Source: Marivirga arenosa (GTDB lineage: Bacteria; Bacteroidota; Bacteroidia; Cytophagales; Cyclobacteriaceae). Taken from it: DNA of 64,000 nucleotides. Positions 1 to 7,590 of this stretch are shown here, in pieces; position 1 is the stretch's first letter, and every line of letters begins with the position of its first letter. Both the position numbers and the translations under genes were made by a program. The notes below the pieces were generated by a model. It was given only the letters and a program-made list of their open reading frames with translations. It was not told the origin of the DNA and ran no database searches. Location of the stretch: contig NZ_CP129970.2 in NCBI RefSeq assembly GCF_030503895.2, positions 3,767,001 to 3,831,000 on the forward strand. The letters are read 5' to 3'.

Positions 1-8
1 CTTCTCCA
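1..8 (+). tRNA. possible 3' end of a tRNA gene (truncated by window edge)
   Basis: The first eight bases, CTTCTCCA, have the form of a 3' acceptor strand plus discriminator base (partner would be GGAGAAG). They are followed by a strong intrinsic terminator and then the integrase, as expected for an island inserted at a tRNA 3' end. The rest of the tRNA lies outside the window, so this is an inference from eight bases only. Confidence 0.3.
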
Positions 9-23
9 ATTCAGAGAAAATCA

Positions 24-57
24 AAAAGCCTTAAATCTTACGATTTAGGGCTTTTTT
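24..57 (+). terminator. intrinsic terminator
   Basis: AAAAGCCTTAAATC and GATTTAGGGCTTTT form a 14-bp stem with one G-U pair around a 4-nt loop, followed by T residues. It would end the transcript entering from the left edge (the putative tRNA). Confidence 0.75.
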
Positions 58-100
58 GTTTTTTATGGTTCATTAAAAACCAATTCATATCAAATAAAAA

Positions 101-118
101 GTGTCCATTTGGTGTCCA
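101..118. repeat. left-end GTGTCCA direct repeats (putative integrase arm-type sites)
   Basis: GTGTCCA occurs at 101-107 and 112-118, an 11-bp spacing, with a third copy at 210-216. The same heptamer pair with the same orientation and the same 11-bp spacing recurs at 29238 and 29249, beyond the last island gene. CTnDOT-type tyrosine integrases bind such arm-type sites inside both element ends. The assignment is by pattern and position. Confidence 0.5.
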
Positions 119-233
119 TTTTAAAATTATATATTTTTAGACAGTTGGCCTTTTAAAGCACACAGAGGCCTATTTGTTGTCTGTTGTAATTATTTCTGCT
201 CATGCTTTAGTGTCCATTTTAAAAGTATGTAAC

Positions 234-1487
234 ATGAGCAATTCAAAAAATCATTCCTTAGCCACATTACTCTATGTGAAAAAGCATAGAATTAAGAATG
301 GTGAAGTACCAGTGTACTTAAGAATATCCACAGGAAATTCAAAAGTAGAAAACTCATTAAGTAGAAAAGTAGAATTCGAAAAATGGAATTCAAAAAAACA
401 AAGAGTAAGCGGATCAACTGCAGAAGTAAAGAAATTCAATCGCTTCCTTGATCAATTAATCAATAAAGCCTTTAAAATATTTGAAGAGCTAATTCTTAAA
501 GATGAAATGATCTCTGCTGAAATAATTCGGAACAGACTATTCAACCTAGAGGAAGAACAGCAAATTACACTGCTATCAGCTTCGAAGTATCACTATGATC
601 AAAACATTAATAACTTCTCAACAGGAACACTGAAACATTACAAAGTTACCGAGCGATACTTTGAAAGGTTTCTAAGAGCCAAAAAGAAATTATCAGATAT
701 TTCCCTTGAGAAAATCGATTATAAATTTCTACTAGATTTTGAGGCTTTCTTAAGAGCATGGAAACCAACAGACCATCATAAGCCAATAGGTCATAATGGT
801 ATCATGAAACATATGTGTAGATTCAGGAAAATTTTAAATTATGCTTACAAAATGGATTGGATTTCAGATTCGCCATTTAAAAAGTACAAGATTTCTTACA
901 ATAAGTCAAATAGAACATATTTAAACAAAGAAGAGCTATTTAAGCTAGAAACAAAAGAATTTGATATTGAAAGGTTGGATCAAATTAGAGATCTATTCAT
1001 TTTCAGCTGCTATACAGGCTTATCTTATATTGATTTATACAACCTATCTGAGCAAGACATAACAGTAGGAATGGACGGAGAAAAATGGATACATTTCAAA
1101 AGGCAAAAAACAGCCACACCATTTTCAGTTCCCTTATTACCCAAGGCAATAGAATTAATTGAAAAGTATCAAAACCACCCCAGAGTAAAAGAAAATCAAT
1201 TACTGCCGGTAATATCCAATCAAAAAACCAATGCATACCTAAAAGAAATAGCTACTATTTGTAAGATCAAAAAGACGCTAACTTTTCATATAGCCAGACA
1301 CACCTTTGCCACTACCGTAACCCTTACCAATGGAGTTCCTATTGAAACTGTCAGCAAAATGTTAGGTCATACCAAACTAGCTACCACCCAGATCTATGCT
1401 AAAGTAGTAGAGAATAAAATTGGGGAAGACATGGCTGCGCTAAAGCAAAAGCTAAGTGCATCTCAACAACTCAGAAAGGCAGATTAA
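234..1487 (+). CDS. tyrosine recombinase / integrase, IntDOT-like
   Basis: Site-specific recombinase that would integrate and excise the island. The N-terminus (residues 8-60) is the arm-binding domain typical of Bacteroidota integrases (LYVKKHRIKNGEVPVYLRIS), a SAM-like core-binding domain follows (about 115-225), and the catalytic domain is C-terminal. The catalytic H-x-x-R is at about 352-355, the second His (LGHT) at about 379 and the nucleophile Tyr (TQIY) at about 388. The first catalytic Arg is replaced by Ser (YTGLS, residue 264), as is known for IntDOT. The ATG at 234 is preferred over one at 174 because the family begins directly before the LYVKK segment and the upstream stretch contains a GTGTCCA box. 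Confidence 0.93.
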   Translation: MSNSKNHSLATLLYVKKHRIKNGEVPVYLRISTGNSKVENSLSRKVEFEKWNSKKQRVSGSTAEVKKFNRFLDQLINKAFKIFEELILKDEMISAEIIRNRLFNLEEEQQITLLSASKYHYDQNINNFSTGTLKHYKVTERYFERFLRAKKKLSDISLEKIDYKFLLDFEAFLRAWKPTDHHKPIGHNGIMKHMCRFRKILNYAYKMDWISDSPFKKYKISYNKSNRTYLNKEELFKLETKEFDIERLDQIRDLFIFSCYTGLSYIDLYNLSEQDITVGMDGEKWIHFKRQKTATPFSVPLLPKAIELIEKYQNHPRVKENQLLPVISNQKTNAYLKEIATICKIKKTLTFHIARHTFATTVTLTNGVPIETVSKMLGHTKLATTQIYAKVVENKIGEDMAALKQKLSASQQLRKAD

Positions 1488-1677
1488 CTGCCTTTCCCCC
1501 TCTAATTCACAATAAATCTCATTTTCAATAGTTCTATTTATTGCTATTTAAATACTAATGTATATTTCTAGAGTTTCATAAGGCATTATTTTTGTCAGTG
1601 AAAACATATTCAACCAAATAGAACCAAACTCCCCAATTATGAACCAAAAAACTTAAACTATTAAACCCTATTGAAAA

Positions 1678-2883
1678 GTGAGATATGAATTAGACCTATT
1701 TGACTATATCGTCTCTGAGTATTTTAAAAATGAAAAGCAACAACTATCAAAATTAGAATTTCATGAATGGAAACAAAATCTTTTAAAAGAAGAGGAACGA
1801 CTAAGGCAGAGCTTAATGAAAATGATCTTTGTCAACCAGGAAGACAAAGCAATTGAAAGGCAAATACAGTTCTACCAACACAAACTGATTTTAATTTCAA
1901 AAGAAGTCGTAAATAAAATTGAATACCTACCCATCCCCTATGAGCGTATCATTAAAAAAGATGATTATCGCTCTCAATTAGGACATGTATTTCTCAAAAT
2001 CCTATCAGATCTATTAACCTTTATAGAAAACCACTTTACTAAATATTTCAACCAGGATAGCGTAGTACCTACTACTTATTTTGAAAGATCCAGTACACAG
2101 CTTCGCTATAAATTATTTAAAATTAAAGAATTAGGAGAACTGAAAAGAATTGATCCTCCCCTCTTAAAAATTATAATTCATAACATTCAAAAAGCAATAG
2201 AGAACCCCAAAGGGATTTCCTATCGTAAATTTATCTATTGTAAAACTTTCCTTAGTGAAATGTTGGTGATGTTCTCACGGACCACGCAAGGCATTAAGAT
2301 GGAAAAGCAGATCATCACTAATCTGTTATATCTTAACTTCAACGTCTTTGCCATCTACAATTACATTAGCAATAGAATAACTGATCACTACCAAGCAAAG
2401 TCTAATTATAATGAACAGCTGTTGCAGTTACAGCTTTTTAAAAAATTGATCAATCAATCCCATATTAAACCTGATTTTGAATTTCATTCTAATACGCCAA
2501 GCCTAAAAGAAAGCCTATCAGTTTGGATAGAGGAGGAAATATTTTATTTCAAAGAAAGAAAACAGCTGTCAATTCAATATCCACAACCAGAAGCCGCCTG
2601 GAACAAAGCACATAAAAATAAAAAGCTTTATACCACACTATCGGTATCACAACTGGCCTATTTCATGAGATTACTTTATAATGCAAACGTTATCAGCCTT
2701 GAAAGCAAATCCAAATTAATAGAATTGATATCAGATCACTTTTCTACTACCAGTCAAAGAAATATCTCTGCTAAAAGTCTGAAGAATAAAATCTACTCTC
2801 CAGAAATCACTACAATTGAGAACATTCAAGAACTAATGGAATCTCTAATCGAAAGGGCTGAAAAAGATAAAGTCTCAAATTAA
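1678..2883 (+). CDS. RteC-like protein of mobile elements
   Basis: A 401-aa mostly helical protein without signal peptide. The C-terminal part (KLYTTLSVSQLAYFMRLL, followed by a NISAKSLKNKIYSPE segment) matches the pattern of RteC-related proteins found beside integrases in Bacteroidota conjugative and mobilisable elements. In CTnDOT, RteC controls excision; here regulation of excision or replication is inferred, not shown. The frame opens with GTG at 1678, and no good ATG precedes the conserved region. It lies between the integrase and the excisionase-like gene, and a strong palindrome follows at once. Confidence 0.6.
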   Translation: MRYELDLFDYIVSEYFKNEKQQLSKLEFHEWKQNLLKEEERLRQSLMKMIFVNQEDKAIERQIQFYQHKLILISKEVVNKIEYLPIPYERIIKKDDYRSQLGHVFLKILSDLLTFIENHFTKYFNQDSVVPTTYFERSSTQLRYKLFKIKELGELKRIDPPLLKIIIHNIQKAIENPKGISYRKFIYCKTFLSEMLVMFSRTTQGIKMEKQIITNLLYLNFNVFAIYNYISNRITDHYQAKSNYNEQLLQLQLFKKLINQSHIKPDFEFHSNTPSLKESLSVWIEEEIFYFKERKQLSIQYPQPEAAWNKAHKNKKLYTTLSVSQLAYFMRLLYNANVISLESKSKLIELISDHFSTTSQRNISAKSLKNKIYSPEITTIENIQELMESLIERAEKDKVSN

Positions 2884-2932
2884 TTTCAACTTTTTTCACC
2901 TTATTTTCTGCATTTAGAGCAAATTGAGAGGG

Positions 2933-2963
2933 GTTACAGGGGGTTATATAACCCCTTTGTAAC
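2933..2963. promoter_or_regulatory. 31-bp palindromic operator-like site
   Basis: A perfect 16-bp palindrome (GGGGTTATATAACCCC, 2940-2955) is framed by GTTAC (2933) and GTAAC (2959), so the dyad extends to both sides. It sits between the RteC-like gene and the HTH/replication genes. It has no T-run on the + strand, so it is more likely a protein binding site than a terminator. The HTH protein encoded just downstream is the obvious candidate binder. Confidence 0.5.
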
Positions 2964-3021
2964 TGGTTTAGCATCTCCCCTTTTTACAGCTTTGCCATGA
3001 CAACAAAAACAACTAAAATTT

Positions 3022-3291
3022 ATGGCAGCAGAGGTTATTACAACAGATGACTTAAGAGAATTCAAACTGGAATTACTAGAAGATTTCAAAAAGCTTTTAG
3101 CAGAACAAAAAGGGATCCCTACCAAAAAATGGTTGAGATCTGAAGAAGTAAAAAAGCTATTGAATATCAGCCCTGGTACACTCCAGAATTTGAGAGTTAA
3201 CGGTACACTCCCCTTCACTAAAATGGGTGGTGTTTTGTACTACGATTCGCAGGACATTCACAGCATTTTGGAACAAAACAAAATAAGCTGA
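3022..3291 (+). CDS. helix-turn-helix (excisionase/HTH_17 family) DNA-binding protein
   Basis: An 89-aa protein. Residues 1-30 form a charged helix (DDLREFKLELLEDFKKLL). Residues 36-85 are a MerR-like winged helix typical of HTH_17/excisionase proteins (KKWLRSEEVKKLLNISPGTL, then LRVNGTLPFTKMGG). In Bacteroidota elements this family acts as recombination directionality factor or as a small regulator. Its stop overlaps the start of the replication gene by one base (TGATG), implying translational coupling. Confidence 0.8.
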   Translation: MAAEVITTDDLREFKLELLEDFKKLLAEQKGIPTKKWLRSEEVKKLLNISPGTLQNLRVNGTLPFTKMGGVLYYDSQDIHSILEQNKIS

Positions 3292-4175
3292 TGAATACTC
3301 ATGAAAACTCAGCAAAGGAACCGGTGAATTTTATTCACCAGTTCCTCCTCGCAATCGACAAAATCCAGGAAACTGAAAACATGAATCCCACTCATGTAAG
3401 CCTGTATTTTGGACTTTTCACCATGTGGAATTTAAATCACTTCAATAACCCCATTTCAATCAACAGAGATCAAGTAATGAAAGTATCAAAAATAGGCTCC
3501 AAGCGCACCTATTTGAAGTGCATCAGAGATCTCGAGAAGATGGGATTTATTGAGTACAAACCATCGAAAAATCCAGTGCGAGGCAGCTTGGTTAACATGT
3601 GCAATTTAGGACCTAGTACTGCACCACTTACACAAAATAAGAGGTGCAAAAGTGAACCTAGTAGTGAGCTTAGTATTGGGTCTAGTACTGAGCCTAGTCG
3701 TGGGCAAGTAGTGGGCCATGTAGTGCACCCTTCATTAAACAATACAAACTATATAAACAGTATAAACAATATATATAATGAACAAGAAAAATTTGAAAAG
3801 GAAAAAAAAGGAAAAACTAAAAGCAGCACAAATTCAAGAACTTCAGCTCCAGTCGCGGATCATAGCCAAAACGTATCACCAAAAGGTTCGCGTTTCTCAC
3901 CACCACCAAAAAAAGAAGTAGATCAGTACTTTCAGGAGCAAATGGAAAAACACAACATCCCCATTCGCTTCGCTCATGTGGAGGCAGAGAAGTATTTCAA
4001 CTATTACTCCGCTAAAGGCTGGAAGGTAGGCTCTAAATCACCCATGAAAGACTGGCAAGCAGCCGTTCGCAACTGGCTCCTGAATTTCAAAAAATTCAAC
4101 AACATCCAAGAAGAAAAAAACGAAGCCGGAAAACTCCATAACAACGAAGACAAAAGCTATGACATACCCCTCTGA
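3291..4175 (+). CDS. replication initiator-like protein (winged helix, lambda O-like layout)
   Basis: A 294-aa protein in three parts. Residues 10-105 look like a winged-helix domain (PISINRDQVMKVSKIGSKRT, LEKMGFIEY). Residues 105-210 are a low-complexity linker that contains the DNA repeats described separately. The C-terminal part (215-280; YFNYYSAKGWKVGSKSPMKD, WQAAVRNWLLNF) has the DnaD/phage replication-protein signature. A helicase-loader gene follows. N-terminal DNA-binding domain, in-gene iterons and downstream loader together match the lambda O/P type of origin module. Function is inferred from layout; the family is otherwise annotated as hypothetical. Confidence 0.6.
   Translation: MNTHENSAKEPVNFIHQFLLAIDKIQETENMNPTHVSLYFGLFTMWNLNHFNNPISINRDQVMKVSKIGSKRTYLKCIRDLEKMGFIEYKPSKNPVRGSLVNMCNLGPSTAPLTQNKRCKSEPSSELSIGSSTEPSRGQVVGHVVHPSLNNTNYINSINNIYNEQEKFEKEKKGKTKSSTNSRTSAPVADHSQNVSPKGSRFSPPPKKEVDQYFQEQMEKHNIPIRFAHVEAEKYFNYYSAKGWKVGSKSPMKDWQAAVRNWLLNFKKFNNIQEEKNEAGKLHNNEDKSYDIPL
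3657..3725. repeat. in-gene iteron-like 12-bp repeats (candidate origin)
   Basis: CCTAGTAGTG, CTTAGTATTG, TCTAGTACTG and CCTAGTCGTG start at 3657, 3669, 3681 and 3693, an exact 12-bp period. CAAGTAGTG (3705) and CATGTAGTG (3717) continue it, and an isolated CCTAGTACTG lies at 3612. They encode a Ser/Glu/Pro-rich linker. Phage lambda and several satellite origins carry initiator-binding iterons inside the initiator gene, so this is a candidate replication origin. Confidence 0.5.
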
Positions 4176-4489
4176 CCTCCGAAGCCTTGGCGAAGGAAGT
4201 CTCTGTACTCTGACGCTTCAGCAAAGGAGGTCTTTGCCCAGCCATTTAGCTATGCTAAATGCTGCAAAAACATAATTGAAATGAAAAAATCGAATGTCAG
4301 GGTATTCACTTAGCATTTATGCACAATTCCAATGCGGGAAGGAAGGGCAAAATGGCGGGCCAGCGCTGGCTTCGCGCATGGCAGCATCATTTTGACTTGA
4401 TTTTTGCTATACTTTTTATCAAGAAAAAGTATGAGGAAGAAAGCATTACCGAAAGATTTAAAAGTTGAAATGAAAATTATTCTCTAAAA
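4176..4489. other. hairpin-rich intergenic region between initiator and helicase loader
   Basis: No gene is visible. It holds GACCTCC/GGAGGTC in inverted orientation (about 4172 and 4226), a perfect CATTTAGC-TAT-GCTAAATG hairpin (about 4243-4262), the 12-bp palindrome GCCAGCGCTGGC (about 4361) and an ATACTTTTT/AAAAAGTAT 9-bp stem (about 4410-4433). With the iterons upstream it may be part of the replication origin or a single-strand initiation site; this is not proven. Confidence 0.35.
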
Positions 4490-5134
4490 ATGAACAATCA
4501 ACCTAAAAACTACTCCTCCAAAAAATTCCAATTCGAAAAATGCATTGATTTCTTGCAAAAAGCAGGACAATCAGAATTTGGAAATCACTTTAAAGTTTAC
4601 CCTGCAGATTATGAAATCATCTTCAAAATACTGGCGTATTTTTTCGAAGATGAAAAGCTATGTGAGCAATACAAACTTTCCATAAGAAAAGGTCTTCTTT
4701 TAACTGGTCCCGTAGGCTGTGGAAAAACAACTCTCATGATGCTATTCCGTCACTTCCTCCACAAGGTTCACAAATACCCAGTGAAATCAACCAGAGATAT
4801 TTCTTACGAATTTCTCGACCATGGCTTTTCCATCATCAATAAATATTCAAAAGCTCACTTCCAACACTACCAAGACCAAATGGTGCCACGTACCCTATGC
4901 CTAGATGACCTCGGCCTAGAATCCACCATCAAACACTTTGGCAACGAAACTAACACTATAGCCGAAATCCTCCTCAACCGCTACCACCTATTCACCACCA
5001 GAGAAATGATTACCCACGCCACCACAAACCTTAATCCTGATGAATTAGAAAACCTTTACGGAAATAGAGTCAGGTCTAGAATGCGTGAAATGTTCAACTT
5101 GATAGCTATCAAATCTACTGATAAAAGACTTTAA
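4490..5134 (+). CDS. DnaC/IstB-like AAA+ ATPase, helicase loader
   Basis: A 214-aa AAA+ ATPase. Walker A is GLLLTGPVGCGKTT (about residues 68-81) and Walker B is PRTLCLDDLGLE (about 140-151). The C-terminal part contains THATTNLNPDELENLYGNRV, a sensor/arginine-finger-like segment typical of DnaC/IstB helicase loaders. It would load the replicative helicase on the island's origin together with the initiator upstream. Its last 15 codons are copied twice more downstream at 95-bp intervals, and a longer 3' fragment of a diverged allele occurs at 7416-7568. Confidence 0.75.
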   Translation: MNNQPKNYSSKKFQFEKCIDFLQKAGQSEFGNHFKVYPADYEIIFKILAYFFEDEKLCEQYKLSIRKGLLLTGPVGCGKTTLMMLFRHFLHKVHKYPVKSTRDISYEFLDHGFSIINKYSKAHFQHYQDQMVPRTLCLDDLGLESTIKHFGNETNTIAEILLNRYHLFTTREMITHATTNLNPDELENLYGNRVRSRMREMFNLIAIKSTDKRL

Positions 5135-5324
5135 TCAAGTTGAACATTCATAAGTACAATTGAAAATTACAAAATCACGCATAAATGTTTAATCTAATAG
5201 CATTTAACTCACAAGACAAAAGAATCTAATGAGATTAGACATTCATGAGGGCATTAGTTTACAAATACAACTCGAATAAATGTTCAACTTGATATCATTC
5301 CATTCCTCAGATAAAAGAATTTGA
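5090..5324 (+). repeat. three 95-bp spaced copies of the helicase-loader 3' end
   Basis: The final 45 bp of the loader gene (ATG at 5090 to stop 5134; MFNLIAIKSTDKRL) recur at 5185-5229 (MFNLIAFNSQDKRI, stop) and 5280-5324 (MFNLISFHSSDKRI, stop). The step is exactly 95 bp each time. In the first two copies an inverted copy of the first 14 bases begins at the last base of the stop codon (5134-5147 perfect; 5229-5242 with two mismatches). The third is followed by a different dyad (GAATTTGAAAAA ... TTTTTCAAATTC). The peptide is conserved while the codons differ, so the copies derive from diverged alleles. Confidence 0.8.
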
Positions 5325-5439
5325 AAAAGCATCACGTACTTGTCATTTTTTTCAAATTCAAGAAACTGAATGAGATGCGTTCTTAACTTATATACATCTT
5401 AAAATAGTATCTTATTAAAAACTTAATTAATTTTGCATT

Positions 5440-5826
5440 GTGATAAGTCAAATCAGAAATAGTGTTGCAATCAATATCCTTTGGGGTCTTATGAGTCTAT
5501 ACTTATTAAATATTAGTGTAGATGCAGTCGATCCTGAAGCTAGCTACATCCCTGAAGATTTATCTTACAATGAGCAAGAAAGCGTTGTAGAAATTATCAT
5601 TGAAAAAGTTTTAGGATACGACAATGCTATTAAAGAATTTGATGATAAGGACTCTGATGAGCAAAATCAGAAAACTACTATATCACTGGATTTATTCTGC
5701 GCCAAGAACGAATCTTTTGTAAGTCACAATCTCTGTATTATCCAACCCCTGAATAATTTTAAAAGATATTCAACAAAATTATCACTAGGTTACAATAAAG
5801 TAGATACTCCTCCTCCTATTAGTTGA
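5440..5826 (+). CDS. small secreted or membrane-anchored protein, unknown
   Basis: A 128-aa protein starting at GTG 5440, or perhaps at ATG 5488. The N-terminus is hydrophobic (VAINILWGLMSLYLLNI) and could be a signal peptide or anchor. The rest is acidic, with two Cys (LFCAKNE, HNLCII) and a C-terminus ending TPPPIS. I do not recognise the family. It starts the first cargo block behind the helicase loader and lies 67 bp before a predicted outer-membrane protein on the same strand, so the two may form a pair. Confidence 0.55.
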   Translation: MISQIRNSVAINILWGLMSLYLLNISVDAVDPEASYIPEDLSYNEQESVVEIIIEKVLGYDNAIKEFDDKDSDEQNQKTTISLDLFCAKNESFVSHNLCIIQPLNNFKRYSTKLSLGYNKVDTPPPIS

Positions 5827-5893
5827 TTCGTTTTTTCAAATAAAGTATGAGCCTTCCAGCTCACCTTATTTCCTATTTTAAAAACAATCAATA

Positions 5894-6754
5894 ATGAATT
5901 TTATTAAACTTTCGATGGTAGCCTTAGCTATCGCATCAAACTACTATTGTATGGCACAAGTGTCAAATGCAGAAAAGGATAGCTTGTATATTGAACAAGT
6001 TGAGAATCGCACAGAACCCGATAAAGTCTTACATGCCGAACCTTTATATATAGATCTTATAAGAGATCTTGGAGCCAGAAAAGGTGAAAAAGAATGGAAT
6101 ATTGGCTTAGGATTGACGGATAACCTACGTTTCGATTCTTATGAAGCACTTATCGAATATGAGTGGGCTCCTATTGATAGGGTCGGTTTAGAAGTGGAAT
6201 TACCTTTCACCTTTTATTCCCCAGTAAGTGAAACACCTCGTCAGTCTATTCCATCAAATCGTTTAAATAGTATCAAATTAGCGGCTCAATGGTCTTTTTT
6301 TGTCAGTGAGAAACTAGCTACCTCGATGGCCCTAGGTTACATCAATGAGCTTGAATTAGCTGATTTCAGAAATTTTAAATCACCTTATATTATAGGAAAT
6401 GTTTTTAATCCCTTTCTGGTGGTAGCAAAAAGATGGGGGAATAACTTTCACTCTCTTATTTATACGGGTCCTTTGATCGAACAAAAATTCAATTCTGAAA
6501 ACTTTGTTGTGCAGTACGATCTCAATACAAGCTTTCACTATATGATTACAGGTACAAGAAACTTCATAGGGATTGAATTTAATAAATCTGTTGTATACAA
6601 CGATTTTGATCTAACCATTAGGCCACAAATGAGAATTGGGGTCGCTGACAACTTGCTAATCGGTATTGTGGGCGGAATACCCATCAGTAGGGAAAATGAA
6701 AGATTAAGCTCATTCCTAAGATTAATTTGGGAACCTGGTCACAAAAAACATTAA
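5894..6754 (+). CDS. predicted outer-membrane/periplasmic beta-rich protein of unknown function
   Basis: A 286-aa protein with a cleavable signal (MNFIKLSMVALAIASNYYCM-AQ). The mature part begins with HAEPLYIDLIRDLGARKGEK, a block I associate with conserved Bacteroidota envelope proteins, and continues with alternating beta segments (IGLGLTDNLRFDSYEALIEY, RVGLEVELPFTFYSP) to the end. This suggests a small beta-barrel, but no catalytic motif is visible and the function is unknown. It lies in the first cargo block after the 128-aa gene. Confidence 0.6.
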   Translation: MNFIKLSMVALAIASNYYCMAQVSNAEKDSLYIEQVENRTEPDKVLHAEPLYIDLIRDLGARKGEKEWNIGLGLTDNLRFDSYEALIEYEWAPIDRVGLEVELPFTFYSPVSETPRQSIPSNRLNSIKLAAQWSFFVSEKLATSMALGYINELELADFRNFKSPYIIGNVFNPFLVVAKRWGNNFHSLIYTGPLIEQKFNSENFVVQYDLNTSFHYMITGTRNFIGIEFNKSVVYNDFDLTIRPQMRIGVADNLLIGIVGGIPISRENERLSSFLRLIWEPGHKKH

Positions 6755-6852
6755 GAGAATAATCTAATCTATAAACTGCTGAGGACAATCCTTTGATTGC
6801 CTCAGCATCTGTTAAAGATCAACTCCAGTCAATAGTATTTAAAAGTCAAAAT

Positions 6853-7323
6853 ATGATTCAGGCAAATATCAAAAAAGTTCAATTCATAACCGGTTTACCT
6901 CTAACGGGTAAATCAACCTTTATTGAAGAAAAATTTAATAATAAAAATAAATTCTATACTATCAATTACGCCCAAAAGTTCTCGAAATTATTCGGAGACT
7001 ATGACGACCTCAACAATACTTATAAATCCCAATTGGTATGTGAAGAAATTATAAAGGACATCAATACATTATCAGAAAACAGCGATATAACATTAATTGT
7101 TGAATACTGTACAGGTTTTCATGCTTCTAGTGCGAAGCTAGAAAGTTTAATTGACAAGCTTATAATGAAAAATTGGTATGTATTCGTAAAACAAATGGAG
7201 ACAGGGCTTAAAACTCATAGATTTCAACAAATGGCTGAAAATGATCCATCATACTGCCCTTCTATGATTTTAAATGACCATCATTATAAAATTGTCTCTA
7301 AGATCTTAGATAATTCAGCATAA
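6853..7323 (+). CDS. P-loop NTPase/kinase-like protein
   Basis: A 156-aa cytoplasmic protein. An N-terminal Walker A (ITGLPLTGKSTFIEEKF, residues 9-25) is followed by a strand ending in Glu (ITLIVEYCTG), which could be the Walker B position. The size and P-loop form resemble small nucleotide, zeta-toxin-like or AAA_33 kinases, but no specific family is evident. ATG 6853 is preferred to the earlier TTG 6793 because P-loop kinases place this loop near the N-terminus. It is the last gene of the first cargo block, followed by a 10-bp hairpin. Confidence 0.55.
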   Translation: MIQANIKKVQFITGLPLTGKSTFIEEKFNNKNKFYTINYAQKFSKLFGDYDDLNNTYKSQLVCEEIIKDINTLSENSDITLIVEYCTGFHASSAKLESLIDKLIMKNWYVFVKQMETGLKTHRFQQMAENDPSYCPSMILNDHHYKIVSKILDNSA

Positions 7324-7370
7324 GGTTAAAAAACGCGGCTATAATTGCAATAGCTCAACAATAATAGATC

Positions 7371-7402
7371 AAATCAAGCGTAAAACTAGTTGCGCTTGAT
7401 TT
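7371..7402. terminator. 10-bp hairpin, possible terminator
   Basis: AAATCAAGCG (7371-7380) and CGCTTGATTT (7393-7402) form a perfect stem around a 12-nt loop just before the loader-gene fragment. It lacks a good T-run, so it may be a weak terminator or part of a recombination junction. Confidence 0.4.
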
Positions 7403-7415
7403 AAATTATTCAAGA

Positions 7416-7568
7416 CATTACCTTTTCACCACCAGAGGAATGATCACCCACGCCACCACCAACCTAAATCCTGACGAACTTGAAAATCTCTATGGAAATA
7501 GAGTAAGATCAAGGATGAGAGAAATGTTTAATTTGATTCCTTTTAATTCTTCAGATAAAAGAGCTTAA
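7416..7568 (+). pseudogene. 3' fragment of a second DnaC-like helicase-loader gene
   Basis: Fifty codons in frame, ending at stop 7566-7568, encode HYLFTTRGMITHATTNLNPD, ELENLYGNRVRSRMREMFNL and IPFNSSDKRA. The intact loader (4490-5134) has the nearly identical C-terminus but differs at many third positions. There is no start codon and no P-loop. It separates the first cargo block from the HEPN-like gene, so it marks an old junction. Confidence 0.85.
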
Positions 7569-7590
7569 TTTAACAATCAACTAAGTACCC

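Noticed and set aside
6793-6852. TTG start for the P-loop protein
   Set aside because: It would place 20 unconserved residues before the Walker A strand, and an ATG at 6853 fits the family better.
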